Below, piece after piece: positions 33,434 through 46,200 of a stretch of DNA of 64,000 nt; the stretch's first letter is position 1, and each line of letters starts with the position of its first letter. This DNA comes from Madurella fahalii (taxonomy: Eukaryota > Ascomycota > Sordariomycetes > Sordariales), in assembly GCA_029876055.1 (NCBI GenBank), contig CM056876.1:1550001-1614000 (forward strand), written 5' to 3'. The notes below the pieces were generated by a model. That model saw nothing but the letters and a program-made list of their open reading frames with translations, made no database searches and was not told where the DNA came from. Made by a program: the position numbers and the translations under genes.

Positions 33434-36400
33434 CGTGGGCCCTCCTTGGCGCGCTTGTGCGTCAAACTCAATTTCTGGCTTGGGATGATCGGCTCGAGGC
33501 TCTGAGAAGCAAAATATTGGCTGTGGAAAATACAAAGATGAAGGGCGGAACGGGTTGCGCAGCACCTCATAACAAGACGCTGTCGAGAGGGAGGCACGCT
33601 CCTTACGGCGTCTTCTGCCAAAAATTAGAGCAGAGGAGCTGGCCAACACCTTCAGAAGGGGTTCCGAAGTGCTGACCCACCCCGCACGCACACGGGATGA
33701 TACCCCGGTTGAGGGGGCGCTCGAGATTCTGGAATTTTGACAGGGGTTTGCTCTTTGGCGGGGCGCTCTTTGACAATTGATATCCAACGCCTCCAAGGAA
33801 AAAATAGGAGACGAAAAATTTTTTTTGAGCCGGGGTCATCCATATGTGTACACGTACACTTGTCAAGTTTCGTGCAATCTAGTTTGGTTTAGGGGTTTGG
33901 GCCATTGGGTTCAACCACACCGAGGGATGCCGCGTTTGCATCTCCGGACGCTACCTCAGCCGGCTACTTAGCAGTCTTGCATGGATGAGCAACTGACAGT
34001 GGGGACGATGCTCATCCTCGACGGGTCGCCCGAGAGACCACAGAGATAGGATAAGTGACTAGTATAGGAGGACGAGCGGGGTAAACTAGCCTTAGGGCGC
34101 CTGCGCGTCTTGCATCGTGGGCAGCTCGACGGCGTGGTTGGACGAAAAGCGGCTATCCTGCCCCCTCCCCGTCGAGGTTTTCCTCCGATGAGCGGCACGG
34201 AGATCAGCGCGGTGCTACGCCTGGTGCGTTAGAAGCGGTTCGAGATTTTGATCCAGCCGCATGGATTCTCCATTAGCTTGCAGGTGTGGTCCGCGTCTCG
34301 CGGCGCAATCCCGTGGTGGATGCTTGCCACCCACCCCGGCCCTTGCGTTAGGTGGGGTCGATTTCAGAGCCACCCCTGTCCTTCCCCGAGTCAAGACCAA
34401 CCATGGAGGTTCGGGATTCGGAACCAGACACTGAGGGGTGGCACATGACCATCAAGATTCTTCGGATGCTGACGTGCATGATTGGGACTCAGGCCGCGAG
34501 GAGGCCTTGTCTGCGCACAGCTCGGTGTCCGAACACTGACTGAGTTCATTCCATGACTGGAGAGAAATCCTTTGCCGTCCTCACACTGATACCGTTATCT
34601 CCGGGAGAAACTGAGTTTGTTTACCCCTAATTGCAACGTACATTGACGGGCACCGAGCTATGTGGAGCAATTACGAACAAAATCTGAGTTCCAAGTTAAC
34701 CTGTCGGTGTATCCTGAAGTTGCCCACCCGGAGGCAAGCCGGGTGGAGAGTCAACGTTTTTTTTCATGACACGTCTTCCAGGGCAAACTGGTTTCATACT
34801 AGCAATATTCTCCATAAAGTAATACGTCAAGAATATGTACGTGTATGTACATACATAGTACTGGATGTCAATCGGCAAAGTCAGCAGGACGCCGGGTAGC
34901 AACTTCGTGCCTGGCGTGATAATTAACTTGCTGCGCGCTGTCTGCGGATGCCAGCGTGCCATCCCCGCTAATGCAACTGCAGCACCCAGACAGAGAGACG
35001 CGTCTCTGAGTGAACAATATGTATGCAGGGGATGCGGCAGAGGAATGTACACTACACAGCTGTTCACCGCTTCACTGAAGCTGGAGGACAGCCCTGATTC
35101 GAGCTCAAGTTCGAGCTCTATTGGGCTCTTTGCGGATTTGATAGCAAAGGATGGGAATTGGCGAATCCAGGTTCTCCCCCACGCGCTAATCCACCACATT
35201 TCGTTTCGCTTGCCACGATGCTGGGGACTGCCGGACGCGCCTCCCTGCATTGTAACCCATGCACCGCAGCGGGTCCGATTCCGTAATCTGAGAATAGAAT
35301 GACAGCGACCCCACCAAAACTTGGCGCATAGTTTGGCCATGCACCATGATGGGCCACAAACAGAACAGTGATGGGGGGTTGCAGCAGGCAATTCGTCCTC
35401 GGAAACCCAGAGAACGCTCTCGCCGTTGCAAGACCGGTGTGCAACGGGTGGCTCGTATCATCGGATGCTGTCTCGCGGATCAGCTCGAGCCAAGCCCGCA
35501 GACAAGACTTTGTCGAAAGTGTGATGCACCCTCTCGAGGTGCGTCTGTGGAGCGCAAATGGACCGTCCAAGATGGCCTGGCTTGCCAGCCCTGTTCCCCC
35601 ACTTCCCCAGTCGAGTTAAGCGGCTGCGACAAACCATTGTTGAAACACCAAACCACAGTCGCAATTACTTGCCGTTTTGGAAAAGCCCCAGTCCAGGCGA
35701 CATGGCCGCGCTCCACGCTCCGCGGTCCGGAGTCTGGCTCGCTGCGCTCTTTGTCTGGCAAACTGGAAATTGCTGCTGGTCTTGTGACCTGTCTCTCAAT
35801 CTCTGGGTCCCACAGGCACGCACTCACCGCTCGCAACCACCGCATCGGCGCGTTCGGGTCTTACTGTGACAGGAGTGATCCTGCCAGAGTGCCGAGTAGA
35901 TAAATATCTGGCCAGCAGTCGGTAGGAGGACGCTCGAGTTGTGAACAAAACCACATCGGACCAGATAATCCCGTCGCTTTTTTTATTTTACTTGTTTTTT
36001 TTTTTTTTTTTTTTGCCGTGTCAAACCGACCGACAAGACGCCAATAAACAGCAAACGTACCTGTATGTGACTTCGTACTCTCCGCATCAATGGCCCAGAG
36101 CAGTGCGTGCCTTGGCTTGGCTGGGTGGTGGGAACCAAGAGGTTCTAGCAGGAACTACCGGCCAATGCTGGCTTCTCGCGCTCTCCGCAAATAGAGATAC
36201 TTGGCCAAGAGACTGGGACCATTCTTTATCCCATTTCTCAGCGTCTCATTGAGCAATCGCTCTCGCCGTGCGACGTTTGGCCTTGTGTTTGCGTGTGCCG
36301 CTCCCAGAAGCGTCCAGACCCCAAGCTTATCTCCAGCCTGCAGCAGTTTTTTCTACAAGTACCTGTAAGCACATCCGCCGCTGGACCGCTTGTGTGCGTG

Positions 36401-37011
36401 GAGACGCGAAGATCCGCAGCACCCAGCACCCAAGGATTGCATTGCATCAAAAAAGAGCGATCTCGACTCGCCGCCCGCCACCGTTCTGGACCCCGCTAGA
36501 ACGTTCGCCTCGCCCAACATCCGGTTCTGGTCCTGCTATCCCATCCGGCCCCGGGTCCTCGAAGCCTTCCGCCATCCCGCTTTCCCTATAAAGCAAAGAA
36601 CCTGACGGTTTCCCCAGCTGTCAGGTTTTCTCATCAGCCGAGCAGTTTTGTGGTCGCTATTGAGGAGCCCAGGTACCTTCGCCGTACCTTGAAACCCTTC
36701 TCTCTTTCTTACACGCCTGCTCTCGAACACCCCTCCTAGAGGTACAACAAGCTCGCCTTTGTTGTCTACATTTGAGCCTCTGCTTTCCCAGCCCATACCC
36801 GTTCGTCCATTCACTTGGCCGGCGTATTACGGTTCACCATCTCTTTGGTCGCCACACACCTAGCTCCTTCACCGAACCTACGCGGTCGCTTTGGAGCATT
36901 GTTAAAAGTCTGACAGGGCACGCTGCTTCTGCCACATCATCCTCGGACAACCCGTCGTGTCCGAATTGATAGCCTGCACTAGCACTTCCTAGTCAAGAGG
37001 AAAACGGAACA
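33434..37011. other. Intergenic, no supported gene (3.6 kb)
   Basis: A long divergent interval. A T20 run lies at 35995-36014. The last ~700 bp before the dehydrogenase gene (36300-37011) are C/T-rich, as in a strong fungal promoter with a long leader. Openings of up to ~230 codons on both strands have Cys/Arg/Ser/Trp-rich composition, and none has convincing splice partners or domains. Confidence 0.5.
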
Positions 37012-38169
37012 ATGGCCACTGTTGCACGGACTGCCCGCCTGGCCCCGCGCCTCGCCGCCGTCTCCCGCCGTGCCATTGCCCGCGCACCCCGCTCGGTTGC
37101 CCAGCGTGCCGCATTTTCGGTGTCGGCTGGCCGCATGAAGTCCGAGGTGATCAAGGAGACTGAAGTCCCCGTCTCGGTCTACAACCCCGACGCGAAGGGC
37201 GTCGCCTCGTCCACCTCGGACCACTTCAGCATCCCGGTCAAGAATGGCTCCCGCGTGCCGACGCCCATTGCCGAGGAGGAGGATGCCGTCTCCCCGCTGG
37301 AGGAGAAGGTCTACAGGCAGATGCCCCGCACCATGCAAAGGATGAGCGTCATGGGCAAGGTCATCATCATCACTGGGTAAGCTTTGGCCCGTGAATTCGC
37401 ACATGCGCACTATCCGACAGGCTCTAACACACGGCATAGTGGTGCTCGTGGACTAGGAAACCATATGGCCCGTGCTTGCGCGGAAGCCGGCGCCAAGGCG
37501 ATTGCCATCTTTGATGCGAACCAGGATCTCGGCGATGAGGCTGCTGCCGAGCTTCACCACAAGACAGGCCTGCCGGTCTCGTTCTTCAAAGTGGATGTCC
37601 GTGATGGCAATGCCATCAACGCAGCCGTCCAGAACGTGGTGGATCTCTACGGACCCCCTGACGTGTTGGTTAACTCGGCCGGTATTGCCGACTCGAACAT
37701 CAAGGCCGAGACTTACGACCCGGCCATGTTCCGCCGTCTCATCGACATCAACCTGACTGGTTCATTCCTGATGTCGCAATCGGTCGGCCGTGCCATGATG
37801 GCCGCTGGCAAGCCGGGCTCTATCATTCTCGTTGCCTCCATGTCTGGATCCATCGTCAACTACCCCCAGGAACAGTCATGCTATAACGCCTCCAAGGCCG
37901 GCGTCATCCAGCTGGGCAAGTCCCTGGCCGCCGAGTGGGCCAAGTACAATATCCGTGTTAACTGCATCTCGCCCGGCTACATGGACACCGCGCTTAACAA
38001 GGTCCCCGCCCTCGACGCGCAGAAGAAGATTTGGAAGTCACTCACCCCTCAGGATCGCCTGGGCGCCGTTGACGATTTGAATGGCCTCTGCGTCTTCCTC
38101 GCTTCCGACGCCTCTGGCTTCATGACCGGCTCTAACGTCATCATTGACGGTGGCTACACGCTCTACTAA
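37012..38169 (+). CDS. Short-chain dehydrogenase/reductase, probable mitochondrial polyol dehydrogenase, 364 aa
   Basis: Exon 1 is 37012-37376 and exon 2 is 37440-38169. The 63 bp intron has donor GTAAGC, branch CTCTAAC and acceptor CATAG and splits the nucleotide-binding loop. The first ~40 residues are Ala/Arg-rich without acidic residues (TARLAPRLAAVSRRAIARAP), typical of a mitochondrial import signal. The classical SDR domain begins near residue 113: cofactor loop TGGARGLG, NSAGIADS, catalytic Ser in VASMSGSI, catalytic YNASK, and the tail MTGSNVIIDGGYTLY. The sequence resembles fungal sorbose/L-xylulose reductases and arabinitol or mannitol dehydrogenases, which interconvert sugar alcohols and ketoses with NAD(P)H. 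The exact substrate and cofactor cannot be read from the sequence. The N-terminal extension is unusual for the ~265-residue core family. Confidence 0.88.
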
Positions 38170-38912
38170 TTTGAGACATGCATCTTCGGCTTTATGGAAT
38201 ACCCTATAGACGGTTCGGGCTGCGTTTTCGGAATGACATACCCCAAATAGACCGTGTCTATGGTGGGAACGCCCTAATACTGGCTGCGGCTATGACAGCG
38301 CTTTTTACTACGTTGAGATTTCGGTTTCAGGTCAAGGGGAGCTTTTATCCTTAAATTCGGCTTAATGGAATGGCGTCGAGCGAGATACAGTCATTCAATG
38401 CAGGCAATAGGTTTTCTTTTGCTTGGGAGTTGTGCATTTCACAAAAGGATGGGCGACTCGGGTTCGCTGGCTTTGCGGGATTACCAGACCAGGCTGGTTA
38501 TTGGTTATGGTTAGAAGCAAAAAGCTTTCAACAATTAATGCAACCTCATGACAGACTTCTCGCCCGGATAGTATGATTTGAAATGATGGGATGTGAAAAC
38601 AACGGCGCCTTGTATCACCTATACCTCCATCCGAGATCCGTGTCCTACGTAGGTAGAGTTAATCACCCATGGGACAGACGGCAGAAAGACAACGCGCGGG
38701 ACAGACCACGGGATGGTTATATTCGAGAAACCTCCGTTTCGCAATCCAAAGACCACAGCGGTAGGTGAAACCATTCCTAGCGCGGGAACGGAGCATTCTC
38801 AAAAACGATGGTATTAAGATGAGGTAATCATATCCATCGAGACTTGACCAAACCTGATACTACCTTGCCATTGATGAGCCACTATTATCCCCTAAGGCGT
38901 GTAACACATTGT

Positions 38913-38944
38913 AAAAAAAAAAAAAAGGGGGGGGGGGGGGGGGG
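38913..38944. repeat. A14 followed directly by G18
   Basis: Fourteen adenines run straight into eighteen guanines, a purine-only strand of 32 bases between genes. Length calls in such runs may be unreliable. Confidence 0.85.
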
Positions 38945-39690
38945 CAAACCTGAGATGCCGTCGCAAAGTCCTCCCAAAATCAGGGAGCAAGAGAAGAGCA
39001 GAGATTATCCCATGAACAAAGTCAAGTTTATTCCATTTCTGCTCTTCTTCCTGCGTCTCATGCGCTCGATGCATGCAGCGGCATCACTTCAACCAACCAC
39101 ATCATGGAAGAGGACAAGCAACCAACCCCGTTCCTAGACTCCCACGTTTCACAGCGTCACCAGGTAGTGCAGCCCGGCATTGCCGGCAAGAGCGGTCGGT
39201 AGGCATGTATATATTCATATATAAGTATTCCTACCCAGCCTCGAGGGGAAAACAGAAAACCAAAGCCCCCTTTTAAGTTACTTCCTCCGCTCACTCACTC
39301 ACTCGGTACTATTAAATGGTAGTGTAGAGGTTGGGGGGGGAGAAGGGGGAAACGAGTTCGTGGCGCCAGCTGGATCTGTGTCTCCTCCAGTCATTCCCAT
39401 GCGTCCTACCGCCAATTGCCAAAGATGAGACCAATTTGATGTATGAAACCCACCCCGCCATGCATGATGCCGCAGAGCCACGTCCCCTCTCATCACCATC
39501 CATTCAGTTCAGTATTTCCGTTTCGTCCTCCTCCCGGCCGTGGGATAACAAACGACGGGTGCGTAAGTAGCCGCTAGCGTATAGCGTACGCGAACCTTGG
39601 AAAGTAGTAATACTAGGAAAAACTGTCTTTAGACAGCATCACTGATTTGGATCCGGGTGACGTCTGACTGATCGGACGGACGGCCCCTCC

Positions 39691-39760
39691 CACCATCACC
39701 ACCACCACCACCACCACCACCACCACCACCACCACCACCACCACCACCACCACCACCACC
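39691..39760. repeat. (CAC)n triplet microsatellite, ~70 bp
   Basis: More than twenty CAC/ACC units with a single CAT interruption near the start. It is non-coding here, lying between the 3' ends of two genes; the minus strand would read as poly-Val or poly-Gly. Confidence 0.85.
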
Positions 39761-40284
39761 AGCAGACATTCTGCCCACATGATTAGGTGACACATGACAG
39801 CAGATGCTAGATTCAAGCATGGACTCGAGACGGAGAGAAAAGAAAAGGTAGAAGTCAGACGACCGCCTCATCGATCGTAGTGGTTTTCCATTCGATTTTT
39901 GAAAATAAGGGAGGGGGCGGTGGGTGAAGCTCCCAGAAATTTTCAGATAAAAAGAAAGGACAATGCACAAATGCCGCCTGCCTGCCATGACAACAAATTT
40001 CAAGTTCAAGTTGTGCCGAAGGAAAAAAAAAAAAAAGAAGAAAAAAAAAGAAATTCCCCACGGGGACAGCCAAATCTTCCACAGGAATTCCCCAAGATTC
40101 CCACAGAGGAAGTGTAAGAACGCCTCCCACCCCCTACCTCCGCGGCGGGGCATATATGAAACAAAGACCCAAATATCGCTAGATTGATTGACTTGATCGA
40201 TCGGCCGACCGGTATGCCCAAAAACCAAAAAGGCAAGAAAGACGAGGGCGGGGAGGAAGAAGCAAGCTTGAGTTCTTCATTTCA

Positions 40285-42608
40285 TCATTGCCCCTTCCGA
40301 GCCTTTTCTTGGGCTCTTGCTTCCCGCGCAGCGCGAACGAGGGGTGCTAATGTCGACAGCTCGACGCATTGCTTCATAAACTCGTGCTGTACAGGAGGAT
40401 AAAGTATTAGTTACCCGCCAAATACATCAGGGGAGGCAGGAAAAGAAGCAAAACTTACCCTCAGGAGATCGTGTGCGCTCGCGCGCTTCTCCGGATCCAC
40501 CTTGAGCGCAAAGTACAAGAAATCGCGGAACACGGGCGACAGGTCCTGCTCGTTCTTGATTTGCGGCGTGCCGTTGGTGGCAATCAGCCAGAGCGCCCGC
40601 AGCGGCGACTCGGTCAAGTACGGCGGCTCGCCCTCAATCATCTCGATGGCCATAATGCCCAGGGACCAAATGTCCACCTTGCGACCGTACTCCTTGCGCG
40701 TAACCACCTCGGGCGCCATCCAGTACGGCGTCCCGACCATCGTCGTACGCTTGCTTTGCGCCTCGTTGATCGTCGCACAGAAGCCAAAGTCAGCTACAAG
40801 GACAAAAGTTAGCAAAACTCGACTAGTGTGCGGAAGAGTCAAGGCGGGAAGAGCACGTACTCAGCTTAATACTGCCCTCCATGCTGAGCAGAATATTATC
40901 CGACTTGATATCCCTGTGAATGACGCCCTTCGAGTGTAGGTGTTGCAGACCCCGAAGTGTTTCCCTGCAGACCGACGCAATCTGCCCCTCGGTCATGATG
41001 TTGAACGTGACGACGTCGGTCAAGCTCCCGCCCTCCATAAACTCCATCACGACCCACAACTCCCCTCCGCATAGGTAGCTGTCAATAAAGTTGACAATGT
41101 TGGGGTGCGAGCTCTCCTTCATGACCAGAATCTCGTTGATGATCAGGTCCTTCTTCGGTTGCTGCTCCAAATTCATCTGCTTGATAGCCACCAGCCGGTT
41201 GCTCCCCCTCTCGTAACCAGTGTACACGCCTCCGGACGCGCCCTGGCCAATCTTGGTGAACCCCCGGTAGATCTCGCGCGGATCGCCCTCGGAACATATC
41301 CTCTTCAGAGCGGCGACCACGTCTACGCCGTTGCTTTGCCGTGTCCTATGTCGCGGCCTCGACCCGGGTTGCGCAAGCCTAGTTTGTGCTTGTTGCATCC
41401 GGCTAGCCCCGTTCACGTCTCCTTGCTGTAGGTGCTGGTGTTGCGAGGATGGCGGGGTCGGTTGCTGCCTCTTGCTCGCCTGCCGCCCTAGTTGGCCGCT
41501 CATGGCCGCCTGCGCCTGCGCCATTGCCTGCTCCTGCTGCTGCTGCATCAGTTGCTGTTGGTAGGTCGCGGTCTGGCTAACGGGCGGTGCAATGGACGGC
41601 GACGGTTGCGAGGCTAAATACGGCGATGCGCCAGTTGCTCGTGAGTTGGACCTCGACCTGTGCTCTTCCGGTAGCATTGGCACATTGTCCTTTGCGGGGA
41701 GATACGAGGGCGAGCCATCGTCACCGAGCGGCGGCATGCCGATCCCAGAGTCTTTGGCGGGGTAGGGGGGCTGTGCCCTCGACGCCAGGCTTGCTGGAGG
41801 TTTGGGAGCTGGCCGGCTGGGCATTAGATTTGCATCCTTCGCGGGGAGGGAGGGTCCTTTGGGGACCGGAGGGGGCGCGCGGGGATTCTCGAAGCTGCCC
41901 TCATGGGTGACGTTGGGAAACCTCGGACTTGCGGGGGGGCTGATCAAGGGAGATATCGAGCCGTAGCCCGACGGCATGAGCCCCGGGGACACGAGAGTAG
42001 AGGCGGATGACGGAGTGGTGGAAATAGAGCGGAAATCCGCCGCCCGGGCGTCGTGGAACTTTTCTAATTGCTGATCTTCTTGGGGCTTTTCTTGGGTTTC
42101 TTTGTAAAAAGTCAAGACGTCGACGAGGATTTGGGGGTGTTCTCGTGTATCCTTCTCTGTGATGCCGCTCTCGTTGATTAACCGCTGCCATTCCTTGGGC
42201 AACCCCTTCGACTACGTCAGTAACCGGCATCGGCTAGAGGCAACGAAGCCACATACCGTAAATTGGCCTGTTGAACTGTCATATCCAACGTGTGTTACGT
42301 GGACCGGGTTCTCTGGCGCTGAGATTAACGGTTTCTTTGGCGATCCCACCAAGCTGTTCATGAAACCTGAGAATCCCGATTTCTTCCTGAGCACGCTGGG
42401 GATCTTGCTCTCCTTGGTCTCGTCCGAATAGCGCTTAGGCGCCGTTACTGCCTCCATTTTGGACGCGCCAGCCTTCTCGCTCAGAATAGGTAGGTCGCTA
42501 GCGGGGAAGCTCGCCGACTGACGGAGGGGAGGGGGCGACTGTCCCATGGCCCGTGTTCCGTAGTTCGCGTGCGACGACTGCAAAAGTGCAGAGCCGGGCG
42601 GAGTCGGG

Positions 42609-42650
<42 letters not shown>

Positions 42651-43285
42651 TTGTTGTTGTTGTTGTTGCTGTTGCTGATGCTGCTGCTGCTGCTATTGTT
42701 GTTCCTGGTAGTGGTGGTGACGGTGGTGGTGGTGGTAGTAGTAACAGCGGTAGTAGTAGTGGTGGTGATATTGTTTTGCACAGGCGTTTTGGTTGCCTCA
42801 ATGCGGTCGAGGATCGCTGTGCCGTCAAAGGGGGCGCCAATTAGTTCGTCCGAAGTCTTGGTACTGAGGGGTCGCAGGGCATCCGCTAGGCCGGGATATG
42901 ACTGCTGCGCGTCGGGCCGGGCGCGCACGGGATGAGGGTGCTGCGACTGGGTAAACAGCGCCGTAGACTCGCCGCCGGAGAGGGGGGGCGAAGTATGCGA
43001 CCGGGCTGCGGGAGAGAAGGCGGACGAAGGAGCGGCGGCGGGGAAGCGTGACGAGGACGAGTCGGACGCGTTTGATCTCGAAGTGGGAGTCCTAGCGGGA
43101 GGGGCGCCGGGGGCCCGCTTCAAGCTGGACGAGCTTCGTTTGCTCCCTAGAGATCGGGCGTCAACACGACCATCAACACTGACACTGTAGACGGAGCTGG
43201 AGTGGTGGTGGTGGGCCGACGGAGGCTTCTTGGTGAGCCTGCGACGTTGTGAGGTGCCGGAGGAAGTGATCTTCGGGCTTTCCAT
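40285..43285 (-). CDS. ste20: Ste20/PAK-family protein kinase with CRIB domain, 938 aa
   Basis: Four exons join in phase: 43285-42257, 42211-40861, 40793-40459 and 40386-40285. The introns are 45, 67 and 72 bp. The N-terminal ~320 residues are Ser/Pro/Thr/Asn-rich with long homopolymers. A CRIB/PBD motif follows (ISAPENPVHVTHVGYDSSTG, ending near 343) with GLPKEWQRLINESGI; it binds Cdc42/Rac. A Pro/Gln-rich linker leads to the kinase domain (about 658-905): the Gly-rich loop GQGASGGVYTG, AIKQMN with the catalytic Lys, HRDIKSDN, TDFGFC and GTPYWMAPEVV. There is no PH domain, so it fits Ste20/Mst20 better than Cla4/Chm1. Ste20-type PAKs act upstream of MAP-kinase cascades and in polarity. The start is ATG 43285; upstream in-frame start-like codons are not ATG. 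Confidence 0.93.
42610..42775 (-). repeat. Poly-Ser/Asn/Thr triplet tracts in the PAK gene
   Basis: On the coding strand, runs of AGC/AAC and ACC/ACT codons encode consecutive Thr, Asn and Ser homopolymers at about residues 170-225, in the predicted disordered N-terminus. They are probably length-variable between strains. Confidence 0.9.
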
Positions 43286-46200
43286 GTCACGGCACAAATC
43301 TGGGGAGGCAAAATAGTAATAATAAAAAATTCAACACATACGTCGGAGCCGGACAAAGCAACTTGGGAGGATGGGGTAACTAATTGAGGCACGGAAACGA
43401 GGGTCGCAGAGTGCAAAATTGCGTTTTCTGACCGTTCGTACCTCCTGCTTGATCTCGCCCTCTGCTTGGCTCTCTTGCTTGGCTTCCGTTCGAGGTGGCC
43501 TTCGCACACTGGCCATCCGTCTGTGGTGGGGCCGGCCTGGGTTGACACGCCTGGCTAAAAAGTCGCTTGGGACTGCCGGAGAGGCACAGTGCGAACGCGC
43601 AGCCGCGGGTTCCCGCCAACGGAGCTAGAGACGGGGCCGGGAACAAGGGGTCTAGAAAACGGGCCAGAGGGACGACCCCAGATCTCCTCCCGCAGCGTTT
43701 CTGGGCGCTGGCCTCTGCATCCATCTGCGCCTGGGCGGCGACAGCTCTCACCACATGGGATGGCAAACGGAATTTGTGACCCGATGCGGGACGAGCGCGA
43801 GAACCCTTCGCGCGGCCAAACCTGAGTGGTCAATCACGCCCGCACTCCACTGGCTGAAGAGGCCCGATTGAGGAATCCAGCAATGCCGCACCACTGCACC
43901 AAGAGCTCAGACGTTTTCTTCCCCCTCCCCACGACGGCCTGCCTCGGCGTTTACACAGCTTGCCGCATTGTTTCTCTTTTTGTGCCTTGCTGCCACGCAT
44001 ACACAGCAGCAGTTATATCTCTTGCCCCTCCTTGTGTACCAGCATTGGCAGCGCCATCCGATCATCAGGCCCGCTCGAATCGAATCATTCTCTCGCGCCG
44101 TCGTGAACTGGCAGGGCAGTTGTTGGAAGAGAGCACAGCCCAGCCAAGGGGATTGGTGTGGGGCTAGCCGCCTTGCTGGCCTTGGAGCCAGAGCGGGATG
44201 AAGGGATTGGCAGTGGAGCGACGGCTGTCTCGCTGACGGAGCCGGGCACAGTGGGAACTGGCGGACGGCATGGCAAACAGTTTTCCGGTTTTTGTAGGCG
44301 CTTGTGGAGCAGATGTGGCGTCGGGAGAACGAGGACGGCGTCAAAACCACATCCCATCGGCCCCTCTCAGCTTTGAGGTTGAAAAGAAGAGATGTCTAAT
44401 ACAGTGCCTCCGGACCTACTCGGCGTTTCCCAGCCCGTTGACACAAGCAGCTAAAAAGACGGGCGATCGACGCGGGCTGAGGACCTAGCACGCAGTAGCG
44501 TGCCAGTTGCCTCGCATCTGGACCCCACCGCCGTTGAGGGCCGACTAGAAGCGGGGCACGGCTCGGGCTGGCCAAGTTTCTTCGTGATGCACTGGGTTCA
44601 GGCCGGGTCAGGAGCACGATGGTGGAAGAAAGGAGGCGAAAGGAGGCGAAAGGAGGTGACAACCCGAATGACTTACTCGCATCAGTGTCTACGACGTCAC
44701 CGAGACCTGTCATCCCCCATTTTTCGTCTCCGGCAGCGGGTGGTTCCACATGTCTCGAGCTCAGGGATAATAGAGGGTGCTGATGAATTCTGCAGGCAAT
44801 TAGGGGGTTAACATGAACCCCCTAACCGAAGTGTAACCTCACGAGAAAAGTCGAAAGCGAAGCTTCGAGAGCTCGCGCAATGACTTCATGATGAACCGAG
44901 ACGGAAGAGACAGCCGGCTTTACTCCAGTTTTGTCCAGCTTCTACCTTGCTTGGCGGGACGTCCACAACAGCTGTCACCCAGAAACCATCAAAAAATGCC
45001 AGAGCTGTCGAAGCTGAGCTTGCTTTTGCTACCCGACCCGCGCTTCTCTTTCCATATTAACCCATATGCACGACCGGCAGCACTGCCTTCCCTGGGTCTC
45101 CGGTCGGCTGCGAGAGGTGCTGAAGTCCATGGTGGTGGGTAGGCAGGGTACCTACATTATCGGTCAATGCATGGAAAGCCGCAATCAGGGCCGACAGGGC
45201 ATAGCACAAGGATTCGGTTTGTACAGATTACAGGACCTGTAATCGCCACCATCAGGGCTCTACTAGCGCTGGTTTTCTTGGTTAGTATCCCGATTAATGC
45301 GACATCGATGAACGAGAAATCCGTGCGTTCGATTCATCGCAGGGTCCCGCAGTCTCAACTTTCTTCAGCCGCTCGTGTCTCCAAGGATTGACGCGCCGAT
45401 CCTGTCTTGATTCGCGAACGGCTGCACACGGCTGCATCCCTTTGAACTCCCCTTATATGTACTGTATCCTAACCCCAGAGACAAATCAGCAAAAGCCGAA
45501 GTCAGCAGTTCCAGTCTGCCGCTTGCAGGATGCCGTCTTGTTCTCTGTCTCAAGGACCCGGTCTCTGACATGCAGCTGTCGTGCAACTGACGCGGTTGGT
45601 CCGTCTTGCACTGCCGTGATTCCATGGACCTACTTGCTGATGGATCTCGAACTTGTCAATCAATGCTGTCGCCCTCTGTTCAGTTGACCGGCAACTGAAC
45701 TTTCCGCGCCGTTTCCCTCTTTCCAAGAAAGGCGTTTCCCCCTCCCTCTCAAGACTAATACGATAAGCCACAATCCCGCGCGAGCCGATAAGAGCCAATG
45801 CCGAGCGCATCCCATCTCAACGGTGCTGCGTCGTGGCCATTCTCGAACCGACACGCGGCCATATCTGTGGCCGACTAGGGTCGTTCATGTGCTGCGACCC
45901 CGAAGGCAGACACCTAACGATGCATGATGAGAGAAGTTTGCTTCTGCAGCCGCGCCGTAGCCGGTTTGCGCCTATTTGGGGCTTGGGGCTCGAGACGGCA
46001 TTTTCTATCCCGTCCATCCTTCCAGAACCCCGGCGGAAGCTCAAGAAGGCCGCGGGACGTCAGAAGGACGATTGCATAGCAAGAGTGAACAGAGGGACCC
46101 TATTACCTACATCCCCTACGACGCTAATTAGCCAAACAACTTTGAACGGACGGAGATTGAGTTGGATTTTTTCGAAAGACACGGTAGGGTATCGACGGTA

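Larger units (their letters stand above)
38170..40284. other. Convergent intergenic region with several simple repeats
   Basis: About 2.1 kb between the stops of the dehydrogenase and the PAK kinase. It holds an A14-G18 tract, a long CAC triplet array and an A/G-rich run near 40021-40052. No gene was supported. Confidence 0.55.

Noticed and set aside
33500..36000. Several openings of 100-230 codons on both strands
   Set aside because: Composition is rich in Cys, Arg, Trp and Ser, strands overlap each other, most begin at non-ATG codons and no domain or splice partner is visible. I treat them as chance.
40285..43285. Cla4/Chm1 as the identity of the PAK kinase
   Set aside because: Cla4-type kinases have a PH domain before the CRIB motif; none is visible in the N-terminal 320 residues. 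Ste20/Mst20 fits better.
45310..45345. GCGTTCGATTC word resembling a tRNA B box
   Set aside because: The required flanking GG and the matching A box upstream are absent. No cloverleaf could be drawn.
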